Source: CAWKKW01 sp963850345
GTDB taxonomy: Bacteria > Acidobacteriota > Terriglobia > Terriglobales > Acidobacteriaceae
DNA: 64,000 nt
Direction: 5' to 3'
Assembly: GCA_963850345.1 (NCBI GenBank)
Contig: CAWKKW010000005.1
Location: forward strand, 620,001-684,000
Each line of letters begins with the position of its first letter. Position 1 is the first letter of the stretch. A model generated the notes under the pieces. That model ran no database searches. It was not told the origin of the DNA and saw only the letters and a program-made list of their open reading frames with translations. Below, in pieces: positions 45,507 through 54,537 of this stretch. Both the position numbers and the translations under genes were made by a program.

Positions 45507-47001
45507 CTACTCGTCCTTCCTCCAGTGCTTGGATCGCTCCACGGCTTCGTGCCAGCGCCCACGCGCTGCCTCCACCTTCGGATGCATCCATCTGCGGAGT
45601 GAATCGGGTATCTTCTTCGCGAGTGGACCAGATGGCTTGAGGGCTCTCCCAGAAGCCAACGGCCAAGCCCGCGAGGTAGGCCGCGCCCAGGGCGGTGGTC
45701 TCGATGCCTTTGGGACGTACGACGGGGATGCGGAGCAAGTCCGCCTGACACTGCATCATGAGGTTGTTGGTTGCTGCTCCGCCATCGACTCGCAGTTCGG
45801 TGAAGGGGTTTTTGGATTCCGCGTTCATCGCCTCGACCACATCTCCGACCTGAAAGGTGATGCTCTCGAGGGCCGCGCGTGCGATATGTCCAGGCTGAGT
45901 GTCGCGGTTCAGGCCAATCATCAGGCCGCTGGCGAAGGGATCCCAATGCGGCGCACCCAGACCCACGAAGGCAGGCACCAGCACGACGCCACCATTGTCC
46001 GGTACGGTAAGGGCCAGTTCTTCCACCTCAGAGGACGAACGGATCAGCTTCAGGTTGTCGCGCAGCCACTGCACGACAGCGCCGCCAATGAAGATGCTGC
46101 CTTCCAGCGCATACTCCAGCTTTTTGTCGAGGCTGCAGATCAGGGTGGTGATCAGGCGCTTTTCTGAACAGAGGAACTGCGATCCGATGTTTTGCAGCAG
46201 AAAACAGCCGGTGCCATAGGTATTTTTGGCATCACCGGGATTCAGGCAAAGCTGACCGAAGAGCGCCGCTTGCTGGTCGCCGGCAATGCCCGCGATCTCG
46301 ACCGAGCCGAGGCCAAGGGTGGTCGTGACGGTGCCGATCTTCTCGCTGGACCAGACCACCTCCGGCATCATGCTCATGGGGATTTTGAAGAGGCGCAGCA
46401 ACTCCTCATCCCACTTCCCTTCCACGATGTTGAACAGCATGGTGCGAGAGGCATTGGTCATGTCACACACGTGCTTGTGGCCGCTAGTCAGATTCCATAT
46501 CAGCCAACTGTCGACCGTACCGAAGGCAAGCTTGCCGGCTTCGGCCTTTTCGCGTGCGCCACTGACGTTATCTAAGATCCAGGCGACCTTGGTGGCGGAG
46601 AAATATGGGTCCAGCAGCAAGCCCGTCTTCTCGCGAATCTGCGGCTCTGCGCCCTCGTTCCGCAGTCGATTGCAGTGCGCGGAGGTGCGGCGGTCCTGCC
46701 AGACGATTGCGTTGTAGATCGGCTTGCCAGAGTCCCTCTCCCAGACCAGCGTCGTTTCGCGCTGATTGGTGATGCCAATTCCGGCGACATCGCGCGGGCG
46801 CAGGCCTGCCTTGCCGAGAACCTCTACAGCCGAACTTAACTGCGAGGTGAGGATCTCAAACGGCTCGTGCTCCACCCAACCGGGCTTGGGGTAGATCTGA
46901 CGAAACTCATGTTGGGCCTGGGCCTCAATTTCTCCATCTTCTCTGAACAAAATGGCGCGCGACGAGGTGGTGCCTTGATCCAGCGCGAGTACAAAAGACA
47001 T
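45507..47001 (-). pseudogene. glpK: Glycerol kinase with a 3'-end frameshift
   Basis: Phosphorylates glycerol to sn-glycerol 3-phosphate. The sequence is typical from MSFVLALDQGTTSSRAILF through GITNQRETTLVWERDSG, YGTGCFLLQNIG and LRVDGGAATNNLMMQ up to DTRFTPQMDAS. There the frame breaks near 45581-45593. The normal end (VEAARGRWHEAVERSKHW, stop TAG 45509-45507) lies in the +1 frame, while the uncorrected frame runs on to 45217 inside glpD as Arg-rich nonsense. The 1495-nt span is 3n+1, so one extra base, probably a C in TCCG, restores a normal 497-residue enzyme. GGAGG precedes ATG 47001. Confidence 0.9.
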
Positions 47002-47072
47002 GCTGCCTCCGGGAAGAGAGTGTACGCGGGCCCAACTGAGTGAATCTTAGAAGCGAAAGACAGCATACGCTC

Positions 47073-48458
47073 TTACCCGTTGCGCCTGCCGGAGACACGA
47101 AGTTCGGGCGCCTCGACGCGGCCGGCCCAGGCTCGCACGGTCTCCAGCATGTCCTGCACCATCGGGGTGACCTCCACTGGATAGGCAGCCTGCGACGCGA
47201 GTGTGCGCAGGTGTTCCGGGAGGCTAGCACGCATCGCCGCGCAGGCGTCGCGGACACGGTGCAGCGGTTGCGCAGGATGTAGCAGTCGTCCCTTCCGCAT
47301 ACATGGCATGAGCAAGGGCTCGGCATCCGGTGCAGCATCCTCGACCGAAGCAAGCAGATCGTGATCCATGGAACCGTCTTCGTTGTGAAAACGATAGACC
47401 TGCTTGCAGGAGGGATAGGTGGTCTTGTTCTGGCTCAGCTTGGCGCGGTGTTTCGGTCCGGAGCCCGACTCGATCTCAACCAGCTTGTACACGCAAGGCA
47501 GCACTGGCTGATCGGCAGAGACGACCAGTTGAGTACCGACGCCAAAGGAATCGATGGGCGCGCCCGCTGCGACCAGACGCTGGATCTTGTGTTCGTCAAG
47601 ATCGCCGGTGGCAAAAAGCTTCACCTCCGAAAGGCCGGCCTGGTCCAGCCGTCGTCGCACCTGACCAGCGAGCGAGGCGAGATCTCCGCTGTCGAGGCGA
47701 ACACCACGCGGACGCAATCCACGCTCGATCATGCGCTCCAAGCCCGCGAGGGTGTCGTAGGTGTCGAGCAGCAAGACGGCATCGTCCGGGAAGACCTCGA
47801 GAAAATCGGCGAAGCTCTGCCCTTCATCCGCGTACGCCATGATGAAGGAGTGGGCCATGGTGCCCGTGGTGGGGATTCCGAATCTGCATCCGGCGAGGGC
47901 GTTTGAAGTGCCCGCACAGCCAGCCAGGTAAGCCGCGCGGGCAGCAAACAGAGCCGCGTCGGGCCCGTGGGCATGACGTCCACCAAACTCCACGACACCA
48001 CGGCCCTGGGCTGCGTCGACAACTCGGGCTGCTTTGCTGGCGACCATGGTCTCAAATCCGATGATGCTGAGCAGCGTGGTCTCAACCAATTGCGCTTGAA
48101 TGATGGGCGCGGTGATGCGCAGAAGAGGCTCCGCTGCAAAGACCGGGGTGCCTTCGGGCAACGCCCATACGTCTCCCTCGAAGCGAACCTTGCGCAGATA
48201 GTCGAAGAATTCGTTGCTTACGTTGCGAAAGGCCCGATGGCCGCGCAGGTACTCGACCTCGTGCTCCTGAAATTGCAGAGACTCAAGGTAGGCGAGAGCG
48301 CGTTCAAGACCAGCAGCGATCAGGTAATTTCGATTTGGCGGGAGGGCTGGAACAAAGAGTTCGAAACTCGCCCGTGCTTCCATGCCTTGCTCAAAATAAG
48401 CAGCGGCCATGGTGAGTTCGTACAGGTCGGTGTTGAGTGGGGAGAAGTCGGCGTGCAT
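47073..48458 (-). CDS. pncB: Nicotinate phosphoribosyltransferase
   Basis: Salvages nicotinate to nicotinate mononucleotide for NAD synthesis. The protein begins with LNTDLYELTMAAAYFEQGM, the hallmark of the family, and contains EFGGRHAHGPDAA, MAHSFIMAYADEGQSF and VRLDSGDLASLAGQVRR near residue 255, as well as GVGTQLVVSADQP. The length (461 residues) fits. It reads in the same direction as glpK but with a 71-base gap, so linkage is uncertain. Confidence 0.94.
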   Translation of the reverse strand: MHADFSPLNTDLYELTMAAAYFEQGMEARASFELFVPALPPNRNYLIAAGLERALAYLESLQFQEHEVEYLRGHRAFRNVSNEFFDYLRKVRFEGDVWALPEGTPVFAAEPLLRITAPIIQAQLVETTLLSIIGFETMVASKAARVVDAAQGRGVVEFGGRHAHGPDAALFAARAAYLAGCAGTSNALAGCRFGIPTTGTMAHSFIMAYADEGQSFADFLEVFPDDAVLLLDTYDTLAGLERMIERGLRPRGVRLDSGDLASLAGQVRRRLDQAGLSEVKLFATGDLDEHKIQRLVAAGAPIDSFGVGTQLVVSADQPVLPCVYKLVEIESGSGPKHRAKLSQNKTTYPSCKQVYRFHNEDGSMDHDLLASVEDAAPDAEPLLMPCMRKGRLLHPAQPLHRVRDACAAMRASLPEHLRTLASQAAYPVEVTPMVQDMLETVRAWAGRVEAPELRVSGRRNG

Positions 48459-48545
48459 GGTGTTGCCGGAGCGGCGAAGCTCCCGTCGATTGGATGCAGA
48501 CTCGAAACCAGGGGGCCCTCGCGAGAAATCGCCGTTGCAGGGATT

Positions 48546-50060
48546 CTAGGTTCCAGTGCCGCGCAGTACTACGTTCGCGGTCAGCAGGAGAATTTTCAGA
48601 TCCAGCCAGAAGCTCCAGTTGGCGACATATTCGGTATCGAGAGCGATGTACGTTTCGAAGGAGGGGTCCTGCCTTGCCTGCACCTGCCAGAGTCCCGTGA
48701 GACCCGGCTGGACCTTGAGTCTGCGGAAGTGTTCCACCTCGTACCGGGCCACTTCACTCGCGATTGGAGGCCGTGGACCGATGATGCTCATCTCGCCGCG
48801 CAGTACGTTAAAGAGCTGCGGCAGTTCGTCAAGGCTGTACTTGCGCAGCATGCGACCAATGCGGGTGACGCGTGGATCATCCCGCATCTTGAACAGGATT
48901 CCATCGCGCTCGTTCATCTCGGCCAGGGCCGCCTTTTGCCGTTCGGCGTCCGGAACCATGGTCCGGAATTTGAAGCAGGGAAACACCCGGCCTTTTTTGC
49001 CGATACGCTCCGAAACATAGAAGATCGAGCCCGGGCCATCCAGTCGAACCGCGATCGCGATGGCGAGCAACATCGGAGCCGTCAAGACTAGAACACCGAG
49101 CGAGAACGCGACGTCAAAGATCCGTTTGCCTACCAATGCGATGACTGGAGAGTTGCGGTGGTGTAGCGCAATCAGCGGAAAACTACCCAGATACTCGATG
49201 GGAGCATTCAGCGCCAGGACACTGTAGAAGCCGGGCACCACACGAACATCGATGTCCAGTTCGCGCGCCTCCTCCACGATCGAAATCACTTGTTCCATGG
49301 GGCACGGAGCAGCAATGATCAGCTCGTCGATAAAGTGCTGGCGCGCCAGCTGCCGAAGCTGCGATACGCCACCCAGGATCTTTCCGCAAGTCACTTCGCC
49401 GTCAGACTCGATGTTTGACGACTTGAGGAAGCCGCGAAGCGTATAGCCGAGATGGCGCCGGGCGCTGATGTGCTTGCCGAGGGTTTCGCCCACCTGATTG
49501 GCGCCCAGGATGACGACGTTCAGCGTGCCGATTCCCTTCTCATATTGCCGGTAACGGGTATACCTGGCGAGGAGTCTGCGAACACACAGAATCCCGGTGG
49601 TCAGAGCGATCAAAATCAAGACTACAGATCGCGAAATCACTTCACCTCGTGTCAGGTACAGAGCTCCAGCGAGCAAAAGACCGGCCGTCAAGCAGGCCTG
49701 AACGGTCATCCGGATCTCATGCAATGCAGACTGATAATTTACCGCACCATACAGACCACTGGCTCGACTCACCAGGAGCAGCGTGGCAATAAACCACGAG
49801 AGATAACCAATCTGTAGAGAGATGCTGGCGCCTGAGAGCCACAAGGCGTTGAGGTGGTAGTAGCCGTTCGGAGGGCGCTGCAAGCCAAGATAAAGAGATG
49901 CTTCCAGTGCCAGCAGCACGGCAAATACATCCGAGATCATGATGAGAACAGCAGAATAGGCGAGGGAGTTGGACTTGCGTCTCATGTCGGCGCGGTCACT
50001 CCAGACATGAGGGTCGCGCTGCTCCACCGCAGAAAGCTTGCCCATCGATCCCGTAGCCAT
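48546..50060 (-). CDS. Undecaprenyl-phosphate sugar phosphotransferase (WbaP/WcaJ family)
   Basis: Polyisoprenyl-phosphate hexose-1-phosphate transferase that probably primes repeat-unit synthesis. N-terminal transmembrane helices (about 30-140) are followed by a Rossmann-like domain (TLNVVILGANQVGETLGKHI) and the catalytic C-terminal domain: KRIFDVAFSLGVLVLTAP, FPCFKFRTMVPDAE, RIGRMLRKYSLDELPQLFNV, IIGPRPP and VQPGLTGLWQVQ. I prefer ATG 50060, with GAAGGGGAAG upstream, to TTG 50123. Sugar specificity (glucose or galactose) is not visible. It would start the glycan that the 1-32 kb genes extend. Confidence 0.92.
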   Translation of the reverse strand: MATGSMGKLSAVEQRDPHVWSDRADMRRKSNSLAYSAVLIMISDVFAVLLALEASLYLGLQRPPNGYYHLNALWLSGASISLQIGYLSWFIATLLLVSRASGLYGAVNYQSALHEIRMTVQACLTAGLLLAGALYLTRGEVISRSVVLILIALTTGILCVRRLLARYTRYRQYEKGIGTLNVVILGANQVGETLGKHISARRHLGYTLRGFLKSSNIESDGEVTCGKILGGVSQLRQLARQHFIDELIIAAPCPMEQVISIVEEARELDIDVRVVPGFYSVLALNAPIEYLGSFPLIALHHRNSPVIALVGKRIFDVAFSLGVLVLTAPMLLAIAIAVRLDGPGSIFYVSERIGKKGRVFPCFKFRTMVPDAERQKAALAEMNERDGILFKMRDDPRVTRIGRMLRKYSLDELPQLFNVLRGEMSIIGPRPPIASEVARYEVEHFRRLKVQPGLTGLWQVQARQDPSFETYIALDTEYVANWSFWLDLKILLLTANVVLRGTGT

Positions 50061-50715
50061 AGACTTCCCCTTCAGAAGGTAAACCAGGGTTTCAACCCTC
50101 TTGCTCCAATCGCGATCGACCAACGAACGTGACGTCTGTCCGCTGGTTCAGTTCGCGATTTGGAACTCGCTCGGGAAACGCAAAAGACCTCAGGGAAGAG
50201 CATGCCATTTGGCTTGATTGCACTGGACGTCTTAGACAAAAGCGCCTTCAGTTGAATTCAGGCGTGCTGGTTGAGTCGAACCACCGCCGCTTGCCAGAAA
50301 AATAGATCGTTTTTAGCTGAAATCAGCCTGCGTTTCTTCTCTGGATTTGCCGTCGGAGGTTACTTGCTAGCTGCCTAAATATACCATCGCATCTCAAGGT
50401 CAAAAACCCCTCGAAGCCCGTTTTCACCTGATTTTAGCCGTTGCTTACGCACCGATAGTCTCACTGCTTGAGCCCTACTTCTGAGTGAATGACGATGGGA
50501 TGCCTAAGCAGGGGGTTACGTTGGTTCATAAGATACCGCGCGTCTTTGAGACGTGTGGCAGATCAAGTGCTTAGCCGCCCGATTCCATCTGTATCGAACT
50601 TGCACAGACCCAAAACTGGCTCATTAGTTTCGCGAGATTGCCAAAAAGTTGTGAGGGTTTCTGTTCGATGCGACGCGCAGAGCTGCGAAGGTCGGCGAGT
50701 GTATTGAAGAGAGAA
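50061..50715. other. Long intergenic region upstream of the priming transferase
   Basis: About 650 bases between the transferase start and tRNA-Glu. I see no gene. I looked on the minus strand for a GEMM (cyclic-di-GMP) riboswitch, given the gene downstream, and did not find its conserved core. A small palindrome AGGGTT-TC-AACCCT lies at 50086-50099. A long untranslated leader is possible. Confidence 0.4.
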
Positions 50716-50792
50716 TGGTAGCGCTAACGGGGATCGAACCCGTACTCTCAGCCTTGAGAGGGCCGCGTGTTAACCAATTACACCATAGCGCC
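50716..50792 (-). tRNA. tRNA-Glu (anticodon CUC)
   Basis: The minus strand folds as a complete cloverleaf of 77 bases with encoded CCA. The acceptor GGCGCTA pairs with TAGCGCT (G1-U72 wobble), the D stem is GTGT/ACAC, and the anticodon stem CGGCC/GGCTG encloses CTCTCAA with anticodon CTC. The T arm is ACGGG-TTCGATC-CCCGT. CUC reads GAG. It lies about 100 bases past the DUF507 gene pair on the same strand. Confidence 0.93.
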
Positions 50793-50888
50793 ACGGGATG
50801 GGAACTTCTCGGGCTGTTCTTAATCTAGCAGATCTAGAGGGCATACGGAACGCCTCGACGAGACCGGCTGTTGGAGACGCGGCGTCGT

Positions 50889-51164
50889 CTAGATCCCCAG
50901 TTTCTTCACTTCATCGTTGTAGTACTTGCGGTAGAGGATGTCCCATTCCTGGCTGCCTTCCGGGATAATGCGACGTTGCGAAGCGATTTTCAGGCGTGCT
51001 GCCTGGTCGATGCGGGTCTCTTCGGTGAGCAGCTTCTCGAGAGCTTTGCGAGCTTCCTGGCGAATCGTGTTTCGATCCTCGAGGAACTCGCATTCATCCG
51101 TTTCCGCAAGCGTGTCCGCGACTACATGGGCCAACTTGTTCAGCTTGTCTCGCGAGATTCTCAC
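50889..51164 (-). CDS. DUF507 family protein (second of pair)
   Basis: A 91-residue protein beginning MRISRDKLNKLAHVVADTL and ending EWDILYRKYYNDEVKKLGI, a layout I associate with the DUF507 family found in Acidobacteriota and some other phyla. No function is established. It starts at GTG 51164, overlapping the stop of the first copy (GTGA). Charged and helical, probably cytoplasmic. Confidence 0.85.
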   Translation of the reverse strand: MRISRDKLNKLAHVVADTLAETDECEFLEDRNTIRQEARKALEKLLTEETRIDQAARLKIASQRRIIPEGSQEWDILYRKYYNDEVKKLGI

Positions 51165-51439
51165 AACACCGCCTTGTACTTCTTTGCCAGTTCAAGCTTC
51201 ACCTTCTTGAACATGTCAGCATAGCTGGCGCCGGTCTTGCGCATCTCTTCCTGGTACGCATCAAGAATCACGCGCACCTCTTCGTTGATACGGTCTTCGA
51301 GAGAAAGTTCCTCGACAAGACCGGCGTTCACACGCTCTTCAACAACGGCTGGTTTTGCGGAGCGGACCATTTTGGCGTCAACCAAATGTTTCACGGTCTG
51401 ACGCGCAAGGTATCCGACATACTCTCGTGAGAAAATCAT
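51161..51439 (-). CDS. DUF507 family protein (first of pair)
   Basis: A 92-residue helical protein starting MIFSREYVGYLARQTVKHL, related in outline to the next gene, with which it overlaps by 4 bases. Both end in a Tyr/Lys-rich helix (FKKVKLELAKKYKAVL here). The two may form a heterodimer, which is inference from the coupling and shared fold. Function unknown. Confidence 0.85.
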   Translation of the reverse strand: MIFSREYVGYLARQTVKHLVDAKMVRSAKPAVVEERVNAGLVEELSLEDRINEEVRVILDAYQEEMRKTGASYADMFKKVKLELAKKYKAVL

Positions 51440-51481
51440 TGATCTTATTCGGAATATAGCACATCCGGCTGCTGGAATTCC

Positions 51482-51865
51482 TTATCTGGACGCGTCCTTC
51501 GGAGCACGCTTCGCGTCGCCGCGATGCTGGCAACTCGCAGTATTCAGACACTCGTCGGGAAGGATAAGCCGTTCGACTGGAGTGCCCGCAACCAGGTGTT
51601 CTCGAACGATTTGGGCGACATCCTCCGGCTTGACGTGCCCGTACCAGACTCCCTCGGGATAGACGACCACGGTCGGCCCGTGTTCGCACTGATCGAGGCA
51701 GCCGGACTTGTTGGCTCGAACCCTCGCACCGAGACCGGCCGCCTTGATCTGATCCTTGAACAACCCCTGCAATTCGCCTTTGCCATCTGTGGTACAGGAA
51801 GGCCTTGCCGCCCCGGGCTCGCGATGGTTAGTGCAGATAAACACATGCCGCTCAAACTTTGGCAA
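51482..51865 (-). CDS. Thioredoxin-like [2Fe-2S] ferredoxin
   Basis: Small electron carrier of about 127 residues. It begins PKFERHVFICTNHREPGAARPSC and has NKSGCLDQCEHGPTVVVYPEGVWYG, giving the four cysteines (C-x11-C and a later C-x3-C) of the thioredoxin-fold [2Fe-2S] ferredoxin family. TTG 51865 has GGAG 7 nt upstream; the longer form from 51886 lacks a ribosome site. The C-terminal tail after ILPDECLN is charged and probably disordered. It is divergent from the gene at 52000. Confidence 0.87.
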   Translation of the reverse strand: MPKFERHVFICTNHREPGAARPSCTTDGKGELQGLFKDQIKAAGLGARVRANKSGCLDQCEHGPTVVVYPEGVWYGHVKPEDVAQIVREHLVAGTPVERLILPDECLNTASCQHRGDAKRAPKDASR

Positions 51866-51999
51866 GCTTGATCTCCATGGTCGCAATCAGACGTCTTCTC
51901 CAGACTAATGCACGCCCAATGGTGACGGTGGCAAGCCTCATTTCCAACACGCAATCTTCTGGCGTAGACTGCCGATTCTGCGACAATGGTGGTTTGAAC

Positions 52000-52476
52000 A
52001 TGAGCACGGACGATCTTCTCTCACTTAAAGACGATATGGTGGCTTTCATTGAAGGTCACGGTATGCGACGCTTTCCAGGCTATGTTGGCGACGAAGTCGC
52101 GACAGTGCTCTGGGAAGACGACAGCAACCCGGATAGCTGGAAAGACTTTGTCGAATTGGCCAAGACGACTTCGGCCCCCTTCCTCACGATGAGTGAGGTG
52201 AAGCTGGAGAAGCCGGACCTGGAGCTGCTTCTCGAGCAGTTGCGGGACCAGAATTTTCCCGATGAAGATGCTCCGGAATTGGACGAGGCACAATACCTGG
52301 TCAACTTCGTGGGCAAGGTGGGGTATCTACAGCTTGGCTTCGCGCACCAGGGCGTAGTCTTCATTCACGAGAACGCAACTGCATGGTATGAGCGCTACCA
52401 GCAATTGCTGGAGTCGATCGATGAGTTCAGCGACATCGTCTTCGAAGATGGCAAGGACGAAGACGAATCCGCGTGA
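52000..52476 (+). CDS. Conserved-looking acidic hypothetical protein
   Basis: A 158-residue strongly acidic protein that I do not assign to a family. It is soluble, with helical and beta segments, one phenylalanine-rich stretch (DMVAFIEGHGMRRFPGY) and an Asp/Glu tail (EDGKDEDESA). It starts at ATG 52000 (GGTGG upstream) rather than the longer frame from 51859 that would overlap the ferredoxin. Its stop overlaps the GTG of recJ (GTGA, 52473-52476), so it is translationally coupled to that nuclease gene. Confidence 0.75.
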   Translation: MSTDDLLSLKDDMVAFIEGHGMRRFPGYVGDEVATVLWEDDSNPDSWKDFVELAKTTSAPFLTMSEVKLEKPDLELLLEQLRDQNFPDEDAPELDEAQYLVNFVGKVGYLQLGFAHQGVVFIHENATAWYERYQQLLESIDEFSDIVFEDGKDEDESA

Positions 52477-54257
52477 CTACCGCCTCCTCCGCTGTTCCCT
52501 CCCGGCCAATCAGGCAATCCCGATGGAGGTTGCCCACTTTGGACAGCAGCGCAGCAGCGGCCCTGGCGCACGCCGCCGGATTGCCGACAATTGTCGCCGA
52601 ACTGCTCCTGGTGAGAGGTATCCGGACTGCTAAAGAAGCAGAGCGCTTCCTGCATCCGTCCTTGGAGGATCTGCTCGACCCCTACAGCATGCGAGGCATG
52701 AGTAGCGCAGTGGCAAGACTCCAGGAGGCGGTGCGCAAGCGCGAACCCATCCTGATCTACGGTGACTACGACGTGGATGGCACCATCGCGGTCGTCTTGC
52801 TGAAGACGGCGATCGAAATGCTTGGCGGAGAGGTTCGGTTCCATGTTCCGCATCGCTTACGCGAAGGCTACGGGATGCAGAGCGAGATCCTCGCCATAGC
52901 TGCGGAACAAGGCGTCCGGCTGGTGGTGAGCGTCGATACCGGCATTCGTGCGTTCACCGCGAGTGAAGCTGCACAAGCCCTCGGCCTCGATCTGATCGTT
53001 ACGGACCATCACCTGCCGGACGAAGCCGGGTTACCGCATGCTCTAGCCGTGCTGAATCCGAATCAGGATGACTGTGATTACGTCTGCAAGCACCTATGCG
53101 GCGCCGGGGTGGCGTTCAAGCTGGCGCAGGCGTTGCTTGAAGCTCACGATCGGGAGCGCGCCCGCAATCGACTCTTGCCTTCCTTTCTAAAGATGGTGGC
53201 TCTGGCGACAATTGCCGACGCCGTTCCCCTGTTGGGCGAGAATCGCGTCTTCACCGCCATCGGCCTGAACGAATTGCGCAGGCCGGTTCACGAAGGGCTT
53301 CGGGCTTTGATGGAGGTCGCGAAGCTCGATCCTGCGACGAGGAAGTTGACCGCCACAGACATCGCATTCCGCATAGCACCGCGGATCAACGCTGCCGGAC
53401 GCATGGACATCGCTTCTGATGTGGTGGAGTTATTCACCACTCGCCGGCCTGAACGCGCGCGGGAGCTAGCCGCAAAATTGGATCAACTCAACTCCGATCG
53501 CCGCAGTTCAGAAGCCGCCATACTGACTGAAATCGAAGATCAGCTCGCCGCCGGTTTCGCAGGCGAGGCACGCTGCGTAGTTATGGATGGCGACGGTTGG
53601 CATCGTGGAGTGATCGGAATCTTGGCTTCCCGGGTTGTCGAGCTGACGGGGCGCCCTGCTATTGTCATTTCGAACAACAGCGGCGAATCCCATGGCTCGG
53701 GTCGGTCTCTGCCGGGGTTTCATCTACTGCAAGCGATTGAGAGCTGCCGCGATCTGTTCACACGCTTTGGAGGGCATGCGCATGCAGTCGGCTTTTCCCT
53801 GCCGACTTCGCAGATACCGGAGTTACGCGCCAGACTCACGGACTACGGGGCTCTCTATGTGTCGGATGAGTGTCTGGAAGGTTCACTCGATTGCCATGCC
53901 GTACTCCAGCTGGATCAGATCACTCCGGAGCTTTTCTCCTGCCTGCAGCGATTGGAGCCCTTCGGCATGGGAAACGAGCAGCCTGTTTTCGTCGCGCGGA
54001 ACGTTAGAGTTTGCGGAGCACCCCGTACCTTGAAAGAGCGACATGTGCGGCTTCAACTTGCTCCCGGACCTCGAGGCAGCAGTCTGTCTGCATTGGGGTG
54101 GCACATGGCGGAGGAGATCACGCAACTCGGCATTTGCGAAGGAAGTGTGCTTGATCTCGCGTACCGGCTTCGCGAAAATGAGCACCCGCAGTTTGGGGGA
54201 ATGGAACTGGAGATCGCTTCTGTGCGGCTTGCCAATGCAGAACCGGTGAACTCCTGA
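52473..54257 (+). CDS. recJ: Single-stranded-DNA-specific exonuclease RecJ
   Basis: 5'-3' exonuclease of DHH family acting in recombination and mismatch repair. The catalytic motifs are YGDYDVDGTIAVVLL near residue 96 and the DHH motif VTDHHLPDEAGLPHALAVLNPNQ near 176; GAGVAFKLAQ and FRIAPRINAAGRM are further RecJ blocks, and GSGRSLPGFHLL with FGGHAHAVGFS forms the DHHA1 domain. The start is GTG 52473, inside the preceding stop. The length (594 residues) is normal. Confidence 0.95.
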   Translation: MTTASSAVPSRPIRQSRWRLPTLDSSAAAALAHAAGLPTIVAELLLVRGIRTAKEAERFLHPSLEDLLDPYSMRGMSSAVARLQEAVRKREPILIYGDYDVDGTIAVVLLKTAIEMLGGEVRFHVPHRLREGYGMQSEILAIAAEQGVRLVVSVDTGIRAFTASEAAQALGLDLIVTDHHLPDEAGLPHALAVLNPNQDDCDYVCKHLCGAGVAFKLAQALLEAHDRERARNRLLPSFLKMVALATIADAVPLLGENRVFTAIGLNELRRPVHEGLRALMEVAKLDPATRKLTATDIAFRIAPRINAAGRMDIASDVVELFTTRRPERARELAAKLDQLNSDRRSSEAAILTEIEDQLAAGFAGEARCVVMDGDGWHRGVIGILASRVVELTGRPAIVISNNSGESHGSGRSLPGFHLLQAIESCRDLFTRFGGHAHAVGFSLPTSQIPELRARLTDYGALYVSDECLEGSLDCHAVLQLDQITPELFSCLQRLEPFGMGNEQPVFVARNVRVCGAPRTLKERHVRLQLAPGPRGSSLSALGWHMAEEITQLGICEGSVLDLAYRLRENEHPQFGGMELEIASVRLANAEPVNS

Positions 54258-54537
54258 AGGTTCCGGTCTCGACGTAGCTGACAAGCTGCAGAATGTTACC
54301 AAAGAATGTTCAACAGTCCCTCCCGCTGATTTCTGCGCCGAGCATCTCAATTCGAATCTGCTTGGGAACGTGGACTTCTATGACCATGGATGACGTCCCT
54401 GCTTGTGCGGATTACCGCAGTTGGAATCTGTATGACTGCTCGACCAAGCCTATGTGTACCTGTGAGCAGAACATTTGTCTTACGACGCGTGAGCCGGAGA
54501 GAGCTCAGCGTGGAACTCGAGGCTTTATAGTGATGTT

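Noticed and set aside
47967..49091. 374-residue plus-strand frame over pncB and the priming transferase
   Set aside because: Spans two real genes and their gap on the other strand; no family features.
50061..50715. Cyclic-di-GMP riboswitch upstream of the priming transferase
   Set aside because: I looked for the conserved GEMM core on the minus strand and did not find it.
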